From: JAFGED01 sp964551295
GTDB taxonomy: Bacteria; Chloroflexota; Anaerolineae; B4-G1
Reading direction: 5' to 3'
DNA length: 21,271 bases
Assembly: GCA_964551295.1 (NCBI GenBank)
Contig: CAZKDJ010000053.1
Location: forward strand, 1-21,271
The translations under genes and the position numbers were made by a program. The notes under the pieces were generated by a model. It had not been told where the DNA came from. It was given only the letters and a program-made list of their open reading frames with translations, and searched no databases. This document shows, piece by piece, positions 1 to 6,396 of this stretch. Each line of letters opens with the position of its first letter. The first letter of the stretch is position 1.

Positions 1-237
1 CGCCACGGCTTGTCACGGGACGGCTGCGACAAGGTGATGTTTAGCCAGCCAGGGGTTCTTGCGGATATTGGACCCCATATGTGTGGGGTGGCGTATGGCC
101 TCTCATGAGGCTTGCGCATACTTGGGTTGTGTGGTAGGCGTGCCCTTGGGCACCGGTTGGCATCCGCGGGCGCGTCCTGAGCTTGAGCCTGTACACGCCG
201 ACGTCTTTGACCAGGCTTAGGCCAGGGAGGCAGTGGC
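1..237. other. Left edge, no recognisable gene
   Basis: No convincing gene lies here. Plus-strand frame 1 is open from the window edge to a stop at 106-108, giving a 35-residue tail that I do not recognise; it could be the end of a gene entering from the left. Two small inverted repeats are visible: ACCCCA (72-77) with TGGGGT (84-89), and GCCTC (98-102) with GAGGC (107-111). Neither is followed by a T run, so a terminator call is not supported. Confidence 0.4.
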
Positions 238-267
238 TTGACCACGTCCCCCCGGTAGTGTTATAAT
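238..267 (+). promoter_or_regulatory. Sigma70-like promoter of the thioredoxin/CcdA operon
   Basis: A -35 box TTGACC (238-243) and a perfect -10 box TATAAT (262-267) are separated by 18 bases. Transcription would start near 274, leaving a leader of about 50 bases before the ATG at 326. Spacing, orientation and position at the head of a plus-strand gene run all agree. Confidence 0.65.
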
Positions 268-325
268 GTGTCCCGCTGTGGAATGTCGTCAGCATGCCAA
301 AGACAAAACGAGGTATGGTTGTTAA

Positions 326-2374
326 ATGAGAAAATATGTGAATGCGTTTGTCCGGTTGCTTGCCGTGGTGCTCGTCGCGCTGTCCCTTTTGCTGGTCGGG
401 GTAGGGCAGGTCGGCGCGCAGGAAAAGCCCGTTGTGCGCTTTTACCTGTTCTACGGCGAGACTTGCTCTCACTGCCACGGGGTGATGGAAGACTATTTGC
501 CCCAGGTCTATGAAAAGTACGGCGACCAGGTCGAACATCAATACATCGAGGTCTGGAGCGACACCGATAATTACATCACGCTGCTGGCGCTTGAACAAAA
601 GCTAGGAGTACCCGAGGATAGGCGGGGGGCCGTCCCGGCCTTGGTCATCGGCGACCAGGTGCTGATCGGTGGCAGGGAGATACCGGAAAAGCTCGAATCC
701 CTCATCGACGCGTACCTGGCCCAGGGCGGGGTGGATTACCCCTCGCTGGAGGATCTCCCGGAGGTGATACTGCCCACCCAGGCCCCGGCCGTTCAAATCT
801 TGGTCGTTTTCGATCCCACCCAGGCGAACTTTGAGACGCTCAGAGATTTGATCATCTCATTGGGGGAAGCCTACGAGGGCAGCCTCCAGGTTTATTCCCT
901 GGACGTGAGCCAGGGCGAGGGTGCCGATACGCTCACTCAGTTGAACACGGCGCTGGGGGTCGCAAGTCCTCCCGCTGGCACGCCGCAGGTGTTGATCGAC
1001 CGGCAGATGCTGGTCGGCATGGACGAGATCGAGCGCGAACTGCCGGGCTTGATCGACACGTACCTGGCACAGGGGGGCGTCGCCCTGCCATCGCTGGAGG
1101 ATCTGGAGAGTGGTGCGACGCCGGTGCCTACACCTACGTCGGAGCCCGAGCCGATCCACATCGCCTACTTCACGGACGCCGGCTGCCAGGGATGCGCGCG
1201 CACCGATAACGACCTGCACGTCGTCGAGGAGCGGTATCCGCAGGTGATCGTTCAGCTTTTCCAGATGGAGGAAGAAGAGAACAGCCTGCTCAACGAATGC
1301 CTGTGCGCCAAGTACGGGGTGCCGGAGGAAAAGCGCTTGTCCACGCCGATGCTGTTTGTGGGCGATGATGTGCTTATCGGCGCTGAGGCTGATCTCAGTA
1401 ACCTGTTGGCCGTCGTGGAGAAATACGTCCCCACAGGCGCTGATCCCACGTGGAACGACTGCGACCTGGAGCAGGCAGAAGAGGCCCGTATCGCGCGATT
1501 CGAGGACTGGGGCGTGTTTGTGATCCTGGGAGCGGGCCTGGTCGACGGACTTAATCCGTGTGCATTTGCCACTCTGGTCTTTTTTATCTCCTATTTGGCC
1601 TTTACCGGGCGGCGTGGCCGCGACGTCTTGTTCGTGGGCGTGGCTTTTGCCGCGGGTGTTTTTCTGACCTACTTTTTGATCGGTCTGGGCGTTTTCGAGG
1701 CAGTCCAATCCCTCAAGTTTTTCCCATTGTTGGGGCGCTGGGTTTACCTGATCACTGCGTTACTTTGCACGATCCTGGCCATCTTTACCTTCCGCGACTT
1801 TTTCCGCGCGCGCCAGGGTCGGACGAGTGAGATGACGCTCAAGCTGCCCGATGGCCTGCGCAGGCGCATCAGCCAGGTGATCCGCGAGAACGCGCGGGTG
1901 GAGGCGTTCGTGGCGGTGGCTCTGATCACCGGCTGTATTGTTTCGCTCCTCGAGCTGGCTTGTACGGGACAGGTTTACCTTCCTACCATTGCTTACGTGA
2001 CGACCGTGCCTGAGCTGGCCAGCCGCGCTTTTTTCTACCTGCTGCTGTATTGCCTGATGTTCATCGTGCCCCTCGTGGTCGTGTTCCTGTTGAGCTACTT
2101 TGGCACGACGTCGGAGCAGTTGGGCCTCTTTCTCTCCCGTCACATCGTGACCATCAAGGCGCTCACCGCGGTGGTGTTCGTAGGCCTGTCGCTGTGGATG
2201 ACGTGGACGTTGGCGCCGCTGTTCGGGATCACCATCCCGTGGAACTGGTTTTTGATGGGCGGCGTCGTGCTCGTCATCGGCGGGGGAGCGGTACTCTCGC
2301 AGCGCGCCGAGGCCTCGACCGCGCGGAGTAAAAAGAGCCGGGCGAAGAAGAGGAAACGATCGAAAAGACGGTGA
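326..2374 (+). CDS. Three-thioredoxin-domain / CcdA-like membrane fusion protein
   Basis: A 682-residue protein probably moves disulfide-reducing power across the membrane. Residues 1-31 are a signal peptide ending near 'GQVGAQ'. Three thioredoxin or glutaredoxin-like domains follow: the first (about 35-135) has CSHC at C47/C50; the second (about 155-255) has no cysteine at the equivalent site ('FDPTQANF'); the third (about 275-370) has CQGC at C287/C290 plus C325 and C327. A Pro/Thr linker lies at 264-276. From about 395 a CcdA/DsbD-like membrane part begins, with 'GLNPCAF' (C412) and 'LELACTGQ' (C546) as the expected redox pair, about six hydrophobic segments and a Lys/Arg-rich cytoplasmic tail (666-682). 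The family normally passes electrons from cytoplasmic thioredoxin to extracytoplasmic thiol proteins; here donor and acceptors are one chain. A GAGG ribosome site lies at 310-313. The exact substrate is unknown. Confidence 0.85.
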   Translation: MRKYVNAFVRLLAVVLVALSLLLVGVGQVGAQEKPVVRFYLFYGETCSHCHGVMEDYLPQVYEKYGDQVEHQYIEVWSDTDNYITLLALEQKLGVPEDRRGAVPALVIGDQVLIGGREIPEKLESLIDAYLAQGGVDYPSLEDLPEVILPTQAPAVQILVVFDPTQANFETLRDLIISLGEAYEGSLQVYSLDVSQGEGADTLTQLNTALGVASPPAGTPQVLIDRQMLVGMDEIERELPGLIDTYLAQGGVALPSLEDLESGATPVPTPTSEPEPIHIAYFTDAGCQGCARTDNDLHVVEERYPQVIVQLFQMEEEENSLLNECLCAKYGVPEEKRLSTPMLFVGDDVLIGAEADLSNLLAVVEKYVPTGADPTWNDCDLEQAEEARIARFEDWGVFVILGAGLVDGLNPCAFATLVFFISYLAFTGRRGRDVLFVGVAFAAGVFLTYFLIGLGVFEAVQSLKFFPLLGRWVYLITALLCTILAIFTFRDFFRARQGRTSEMTLKLPDGLRRRISQVIRENARVEAFVAVALITGCIVSLLELACTGQVYLPTIAYVTTVPELASRAFFYLLLYCLMFIVPLVVVFLLSYFGTTSEQLGLFLSRHIVTIKALTAVVFVGLSLWMTWTLAPLFGITIPWNWFLMGGVVLVIGGGAVLSQRAEASTARSKKSRAKKRKRSKRR

Positions 2375-2394
2375 TACCTTCGGGAGGCTCAATG

Positions 2395-2625
2395 ATGCTT
2401 GCAGGAAAGCACGCCATCATCCTCGTCTATTCCACCAGCTATGCCATCCGCGCCGAAAAGATTCTGCATCAGGCGGGGATCGCGTCCAAGTTGGTTCCCG
2501 TCCCGCGCCACCTCAGCTCCAACTGCGGCGTGTGCCTGCGCATCGAGCGCGCCGACAAAGAGGCGGTGCAGAAGGCGTTGGAAGCGGCCAAGCTCCAGGT
2601 CGAGGGCATCCACGATCTCAAGTGA
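2395..2625 (+). CDS. DUF3343 family small protein (putative Se/S carrier-like)
   Basis: A 76-residue protein resembles the DUF3343 family of small ThiS/TusA-like proteins often annotated as putative selenium or sulfur carriers. Typical features are 'STSYAIRAEKIL' near the start, 'KLVPVPRHLSSNCGVCLRI' in the middle and a CGVC pair (C44/C47). I start it at ATG 2395 because GGGAGG (2382-2387) lies seven bases upstream; ATG 2392 is also possible, while GTG 2371 would ignore this site. It follows the thioredoxin/CcdA gene by 20 bases and its stop overlaps the next start (TGATG). That link with a membrane thiol reductant suggests the Cys pair may be a reduction target, which is inference. The family function is not firmly established. 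Confidence 0.75.
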   Translation: MLAGKHAIILVYSTSYAIRAEKILHQAGIASKLVPVPRHLSSNCGVCLRIERADKEAVQKALEAAKLQVEGIHDLK

Positions 2626-3266
2626 TGACGAAAGGCATCCGCATTGTCGTCCTCGCCTGCGCGCTTGGCCTGATCGCGCTGACGGGCTTTGTTGCCCTGG
2701 GGGTGCCTGTTCCTGGCGATGCCGAACTTGTGCAACTGGCCTTGGCTGCGCGCGATGACTCCTTGACGGTCGCCATCTGGGTGCTGGCCTTTATCAGCTC
2801 GTCGATCCCGGCGCTGCTCATCACGCTGGCCGTCAGCGGGGTTGAGCTGTGGCGCGCGCACCGGATCGAGTTGAACGCGGCATGGGCGACCGTGGCCTAT
2901 CTCGGTTACGTAGCAAGCAACATTGGGCTGCGGGTCGCCGTCGGCCGCTTTCGTCCCGGCGTGGAGTACATCCCGCACCTGCTGCCCGAGGTGCAGGCCG
3001 GCTTTCAGCGGTTCTCGTATCCCAGCGGCCACGCGGGCGCGGCCTTGTTCGCCTATGCCGCGCTCGTTGTGCTGGCGTGGCCTTGGCGGGTGTGTCGGTG
3101 GGTGGCGCTCGCCGTGGCGCTGCTGGTCGTCGTCGGCACGGGATTTGGCCGGGTTTACCTGGGCGTGCACTGGCCCACCGACGTGCTGGGCGGATATCTG
3201 CTGGCGGGGTTCTGGTTGGGGATCGGGATTGCCTTGAGAAGAAACGCATCGTCACCGGCACGGTAG
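2625..3266 (+). CDS. PAP2-family membrane phosphatase
   Basis: A 213-residue membrane protein with the three signatures of type 2 phosphatidic acid phosphatases (lipid or undecaprenyl pyrophosphate phosphatases). Motif 1 is 'RVAVGRFRP' (103-111), with Arg in place of the usual first Lys. Motif 2 is 'YPSGHAGA' (132-139), where H136 is expected to act. Motif 3 is 'GRVYLGVHWPTDVL' (175-188), with R176, nucleophile H182 and D186; the usual first Ser is Gly. Five to six hydrophobic segments surround them. The start ATG overlaps the stop of the DUF3343 gene, so translation is coupled. A role in lipid carrier recycling or phospholipid turnover is typical of the family; the substrate cannot be read from sequence. 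The active His residues are intact, so it is probably functional. Confidence 0.88.
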   Translation: MTKGIRIVVLACALGLIALTGFVALGVPVPGDAELVQLALAARDDSLTVAIWVLAFISSSIPALLITLAVSGVELWRAHRIELNAAWATVAYLGYVASNIGLRVAVGRFRPGVEYIPHLLPEVQAGFQRFSYPSGHAGAALFAYAALVVLAWPWRVCRWVALAVALLVVVGTGFGRVYLGVHWPTDVLGGYLLAGFWLGIGIALRRNASSPAR

Positions 3267-3315
3267 GGAGCGCCGAGGACAACATCTCCTCCGTATGGTT
3301 TCTTGGTCCGTTTTG

Positions 3316-3324
3316 TGGTATTCT
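3316..3324 (+). promoter_or_regulatory. Possible extended -10 promoter upstream of lipoprotein
   Basis: TGG followed by TATTCT (3319-3324) matches an extended -10 element and would give a leader of about 40 bases to the ATG at 3373. There is no good -35 at normal spacing; TTGGTC (3303-3308) is only 10 bases away. It lies in the 106-base gap after the phosphatase gene, where a promoter is needed if the lipoprotein is transcribed separately. Confidence 0.3.
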
Positions 3325-3372
3325 AGGATCGTAGCCGGTCAGTTCAGGTAGACGTTGATGGAGGGGCTGGAA

Positions 3373-4077
3373 ATGAACACTCGACGGTTCGTGAGGGTTA
3401 GTCTGGTCGTTGTTCCCGTGTTGCTTCTGCTGGGATGTCTGACTTCACCTCAAGGCACCGAAGATGTGTCCACGGCAGAACCTGCCTCGTTTCCCTCGGT
3501 GGAACCAGCGGCAACTCGTCAGCCTACCCCGGTACCCAGTCCAACGACTACGCCCCGGCCCACAGCCAACCCGCGCCCGCCCCGGACGCCGAGCCCGACC
3601 CCGACCCAGACGCCGACAGCTACCCCGCTGCCGTTCCCCACGCTCGAACCTGAGGAGATGCAAGCGTTTATCGCCGAGATGCTGGCGGCCAACGGCGGGT
3701 GCGAACTGCCCTGCTGGTGGGGCATCACGCCCGGCGTGACACCTTGGGAGGATGTCCAGCAGCAGTTCCTTTCTTATGGTGAAAGCATCTCTTCCTGGTC
3801 CTGGGATGCCGACGAGTGGGGAACGGGACACAGGACGGGACTGCTTGGTCGCCGCGAGTCGTACCCGTTTGACTATGTGGTCGAACACGTATTTTACGAG
3901 CAGGAGGGGGCTGTCTCCCTCATCGGCGCTCTGGGCCACGTTCCGGGATGGCCCGCTGATGAGTGGTCACTATCGCCACGCTTTGTGCAGGACTGGGAGC
4001 GCTATACGCTCGACCAGGTGTTGGCAAGTTCGGCAAACCGTCCCAGGTGCTGCTGCACTATTGGTCTGAAAGTGTAG
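3373..4077 (+). CDS. Secreted lipoprotein with Thr/Pro linker, frameshifted near its end
   Basis: As it stands the frame encodes 234 residues. It starts at ATG 3373, preceded by GGAGGGG (3360-3366). A lipobox 'LLLLGC' puts the lipidated Cys at residue 22. A long Thr/Pro-rich linker (about 45-90) holds the globular part away from the membrane. That part begins 'CELPCWWGITPG', a motif I associate with lipoproteins of Chloroflexota-like bacteria, with no known function. After 'YTLDQVLA' the frame runs into 'SSANRPRCCC', which looks unnatural. The other frame continues sensibly from the same point as 'KFGKPSQVLLHYW', so one base appears to be missing at about 4027. The protein made from this sequence would have a wrong C-terminus. 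It could be a true pseudogene or a base-calling error. Confidence 0.7.
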   Translation: MNTRRFVRVSLVVVPVLLLLGCLTSPQGTEDVSTAEPASFPSVEPAATRQPTPVPSPTTTPRPTANPRPPRTPSPTPTQTPTATPLPFPTLEPEEMQAFIAEMLAANGGCELPCWWGITPGVTPWEDVQQQFLSYGESISSWSWDADEWGTGHRTGLLGRRESYPFDYVVEHVFYEQEGAVSLIGALGHVPGWPADEWSLSPRFVQDWERYTLDQVLASSANRPRCCCTIGLKV

Positions 4078-4187
4078 CGCCTTTTAGCGTGGGGGTGCTG
4101 TACGAGGATCTCGGTATTCTGGTCGAGTACATGGGTTTGACTCAGGGGGAGAAGAAGGAGGACGAATATCACTTTGTCAAATTGTGA
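4027..4187 (+). pseudogene. Out-of-frame C-terminal part of the lipoprotein
   Basis: In frame 3 the sequence reads 'KFGKPSQVLLHYW', then 'PFSVGVLYEDLGILVEYMG', and stops at 4185-4187. It completes the lipoprotein if one A is added after GCA (4024-4026), turning GCAAGTTC into GCAAAGTTC. It has no start codon or ribosome site suited to independent translation, so I treat it as the displaced tail. Its end ('EYHFVKL') falls at the point where kinase sequence begins, so it may also be cut short. Confidence 0.6.
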
Positions 4188-4752
4188 TATCCTACAAGAC
4201 CTCATCCGCGATCTGCTAGAGTCATCCGTCATCGATGCTGGACTCCTGAGGCTCGAGTTCCAGCCGGTGAGGTTGCCACGCCTGACGCAGAGCGTGATCG
4301 ATGACATGGCGCATCGTAGTGAGTTCCATCGCTTCCTGGTCGACTTTCCGGAGGATTTCCCCCTCCTGGACGCCGACCCCCATCGCGTCGAGCAGGTGTT
4401 ACGCAACCTGCTGGACAACGCGGTCAAGTACTCGCCACAAGGGGGATTGATCGTCGTGCGGGGCGAGGTGCGCGAGGACGAGGTGGTCATCAGCGTGGCC
4501 GACCAGGGAGTCGGCATCGCTCCGGAGCATTTGAACCGGCTGTTCGAAAAGTTCTTCCGCGTCGAGTGGGGCCTGGGCCGTCACGTCGTCGGCTCAGGGC
4601 TGGGACTGCCCATCGCCCGCACCATCGTGGAGAGCCACGGGGGGCGTATCTGGACCGAGAGCAAGCTAGAGCAGGGTAGCGTGTTCTATTTCACACTGCC
4701 TTTGGAGGGCCCAAGCCAGGAGATGGTAAAGCAGGGGATAGAGCGACAGTGA
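4174..4752 (+). CDS. Truncated sensor histidine kinase (catalytic half only)
   Basis: The frame encodes up to 192 residues from TTG 4174. Residues 6-32 ('LQDLIRDLLESSVIDAG') match the second helix of a HisKA dimerisation domain, and a full HATPase_c domain follows: N box 'RNLLDNAVKYS' (77-87), G1 'DQGVGI' (110-115) and G2 'GSGLGLPIA' (140-148). The first helix with the phosphorylatable His and all sensor or membrane regions are missing; sequence upstream belongs to the lipoprotein. AAGGAGG (4155-4160) lies 13 bases before the TTG, so translation is conceivable, but the product could not autophosphorylate on its own His. It overlaps the response regulator start by four bases, as in an ordinary two-component operon. 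I read it as the remnant of a normal kinase cut near 4176-4195. Confidence 0.75.
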   Translation: MSNCDILQDLIRDLLESSVIDAGLLRLEFQPVRLPRLTQSVIDDMAHRSEFHRFLVDFPEDFPLLDADPHRVEQVLRNLLDNAVKYSPQGGLIVVRGEVREDEVVISVADQGVGIAPEHLNRLFEKFFRVEWGLGRHVVGSGLGLPIARTIVESHGGRIWTESKLEQGSVFYFTLPLEGPSQEMVKQGIERQ

Positions 4753-5261
4753 ACGAAAAGATCCTGATCGTGGACGATGAACCGCGGGTCGTGCGGCTGG
4801 TCAGTGCGGTGCTGCAGGCCTTGAACTACCAAGTAATTGCCGCCACCAACGGCGATCCGGCCCTTGAGATGGTCGCGCTGGAGCAGCCCGACCTGGTGCT
4901 GCTCGACATACGGCTTCCCGGAGACCTGGATGGTTACGGGGTGTGCCGGCGCATCCGGGAATTCTCCGACGTGGCGGTGATCATGCTTACCGTCAAGGTG
5001 CGCGGCGAGAAGGTCCCACTCACCCGGACCGAGTACAGTCTGCTGCGCCAACTGGCCCTCAACGCCAACCGGGTTCTGTTGCATCAGGAGTTGTTGACCG
5101 AGGTATGGGGGGCGGAATATCGGGATTACGTAGACTACCTGCGCGCCTACAGTCATTACCTGCGGCGCAAGTTGGAAGCGGACCCCTCGAACCCGCGCTA
5201 TATCCTCACCTCGCCCGGGGTTGGCTACATGCTGGCCTGCCCTGAAGGCGAACATCAATAA
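4749..5261 (+). CDS. OmpR/KdpE-like response regulator with internal deletion
   Basis: At 170 residues it is about 60 shorter than usual for the family. The receiver starts normally: acidic pair D9/D10, phosphoacceptor D53 ('LVLLDIRLPG') and T81 ('VIMLT'). It then jumps from 'VIMLTVK' straight into 'VRGEKVPLTRTEYSLL', which belongs to the winged-helix DNA-binding domain. The final third of the receiver, including the conserved Lys, the linker and the first strands of the effector domain are gone, yet the frame is kept. The rest of the effector domain is complete through 'YILTSPGVGYMLA'. The GTG start overlaps the kinase stop. The pairing suggests a former KdpDE-like or general OmpR system. 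A working phospho-switch is unlikely; residual DNA binding cannot be excluded. Confidence 0.8.
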   Translation: MNEKILIVDDEPRVVRLVSAVLQALNYQVIAATNGDPALEMVALEQPDLVLLDIRLPGDLDGYGVCRRIREFSDVAVIMLTVKVRGEKVPLTRTEYSLLRQLALNANRVLLHQELLTEVWGAEYRDYVDYLRAYSHYLRRKLEADPSNPRYILTSPGVGYMLACPEGEHQ

Positions 5262-5279
5262 AAATCTGGAGCAAGCATT

Positions 5280-5696
5280 ATGGAGCAGCGGACAATTTAC
5301 ATCACACAATATGATATGGAACGCCTGAGAAGTTTGATCGGTGAGGCCAAGCGCCTGGATCAGCGTGGAAATGAGTATCTGGAGAGCCTGGAGGCCGAGT
5401 TGACTCGGAGCCAGGTGGTGGCTCCCACGGAGGTGCCACCTGACGCCGTCACGATGAATTCGAAGGTGTGCCTGGTAGACCTCGATACCCAGGAGGAAAT
5501 GGTTTACACGTTGGTATTCCCACACGATGCCGATATCGCTCAGTCCAAGATCTCGATCCTGGCCCCCATCGGCACGGCGATGTTGGGATACCGTGTCGGC
5601 GACGTGTTTACGTGGAAGGTTCCCGACGGCGTCAGGAGGTTGAAGGTCAAGCAAATCCTCTATCAGCCGGAGGCGTCGGGAGATTACCACCTGTAA
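5280..5696 (+). CDS. rnk: Rnk / GreA-C-terminal-like RNA polymerase secondary channel protein
   Basis: A 138-residue protein, close to the length of E. coli Rnk. The N-terminal part (1-50) is a short helical hairpin ('MERLRSLIGEAKRLD', then 'EYLESLEAELTRSQVV'). The C-terminal part (about 55-130) is the GreA/GreB C-terminal fold, with 'TMNSKVCLVDLDTQEE' and 'ISILAPIGTAMLGYRVGD'. Rnk-type proteins bind RNA polymerase but usually lack the cleavage activity of GreA because their coiled coil is short. TGGAG (5267-5271) lies eight bases before ATG 5280. The gene follows the response regulator by 18 bases and ends at a strong terminator, so it may be read from upstream. The gene symbol rests on similarity only. 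Confidence 0.8.
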   Translation: MEQRTIYITQYDMERLRSLIGEAKRLDQRGNEYLESLEAELTRSQVVAPTEVPPDAVTMNSKVCLVDLDTQEEMVYTLVFPHDADIAQSKISILAPIGTAMLGYRVGDVFTWKVPDGVRRLKVKQILYQPEASGDYHL

Positions 5697-5718
5697 CGCG
5701 CCCGTCATCTGTTTCCGG

Positions 5719-5758
5719 AACAGGCGGGTTTCGCTATAGACGAAACTCGCCTGTTTTT
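5719..5758 (+). terminator. Intrinsic terminator after rnk-like gene
   Basis: A 15-base arm (5719-5733) pairs with 5741-5755 with one G-T wobble, around a 7-base loop, and the descending arm runs into five T (5754-5758). It starts 22 bases after the rnk-like stop and isolates the redox operon that follows. Confidence 0.9.
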
Positions 5759-5880
5759 CATGGGTTTTTAATGTCCCCTACCGGGCTTTTTATGAGAATC
5801 CAATGGCTTCTATGCTACACTGAACACGCCAGTCGTTCCATATTCCCCGAGGGGATATTTCGTCACGGGAGAGCGGCAAA

Positions 5881-6396
5881 ATGGTCGATTCTGAACCGAT
5901 CGAACTCGCAGAGATCATAGAAAAGAACGGGGCGGCCACTTCTATCATATCGGCTCTGGAAGAGATCCAGAGCCGATATCATTACCTGCCCAAGGAGGCG
6001 ATGATCCTGGTCAGCGAGCGGCTGGGAGTGCCCCTGAGCCAGGTCTATAGCGTCGCCACGTTCTACAATGCCTTCAGCCTGAAGCGACGCGGACGGCATC
6101 AGATGTGCGTCTGTTTGGGCACGGCTTGTCACGTACGCGGCGCCAAAAGGGTACTCACCCGGTTGGAGGACAGCCTGGGTATCAAGCCCGGCGAGACGAC
6201 GCCCGATTGGAACCACTCGCTGGATACCGTCTACTGCCTAGGCGCGTGCGCCCTCGGGCCGATCGTCGTCGTTGATGGAAAGTACTCGGGCCAGATGGAC
6301 GTCAAGAAAACGGAGACGTTGCTGGCACAGGTCGCACAGGAGGACGCGGCGGAGGGACAGAAAGACGATGCCGAAAGCGTCGAGCAAACGGATTGA
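5881..6396 (+). CDS. nuoE: NuoE-like [2Fe-2S] thioredoxin-fold subunit
   Basis: A 171-residue protein of the 24-kDa (NuoE/HndA/HoxE) family, which carries a [2Fe-2S] cluster next to the NADH-oxidising flavoprotein. The N-terminal helical bundle includes 'LPKEAMILVSERLGVP' and 'VYSVATFYNAF'; the ligands are C78, C83, C119 and C123 ('CLGTAC' and 'CLGACALGP'). The last 20 residues are an acidic tail. GGGAGAG (5867-5873) supports the ATG at 5881. The gene after it starts 29 bases before this stop. A weak -10-like TATGCT or TACACT (5811-5821) lies upstream without a clear -35. The context (NuoF-GltD fusion and glutamate synthase, with no complex I membrane subunits or hydrogenase) suggests an NADH-dehydrogenase module feeding a biosynthetic enzyme rather than respiration. 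Confidence 0.93.
   Translation: MVDSEPIELAEIIEKNGAATSIISALEEIQSRYHYLPKEAMILVSERLGVPLSQVYSVATFYNAFSLKRRGRHQMCVCLGTACHVRGAKRVLTRLEDSLGIKPGETTPDWNHSLDTVYCLGACALGPIVVVDGKYSGQMDVKKTETLLAQVAQEDAAEGQKDDAESVEQTD

Noticed and set aside
857..1708. Long minus-strand open frame opposite the thioredoxin/CcdA gene
   Set aside because: It mirrors a well-supported plus-strand gene, is Arg/His/Gln-rich and has no family-like motif or ribosome site. The frame at 41-598 was dropped for the same reason.
3303..3324. TTGGTC ... TATTCT as a full sigma70 promoter
   Set aside because: The spacer is only 10 bases; only the extended -10 element is kept as a weak candidate.
3500..3640. Repeat array or CRISPR-like pattern in the CCGAC-rich stretch
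   Set aside because: It is irregular and in frame, and encodes the Thr/Pro linker of the lipoprotein. No CRISPR array, tRNA or rRNA was seen anywhere in the window.
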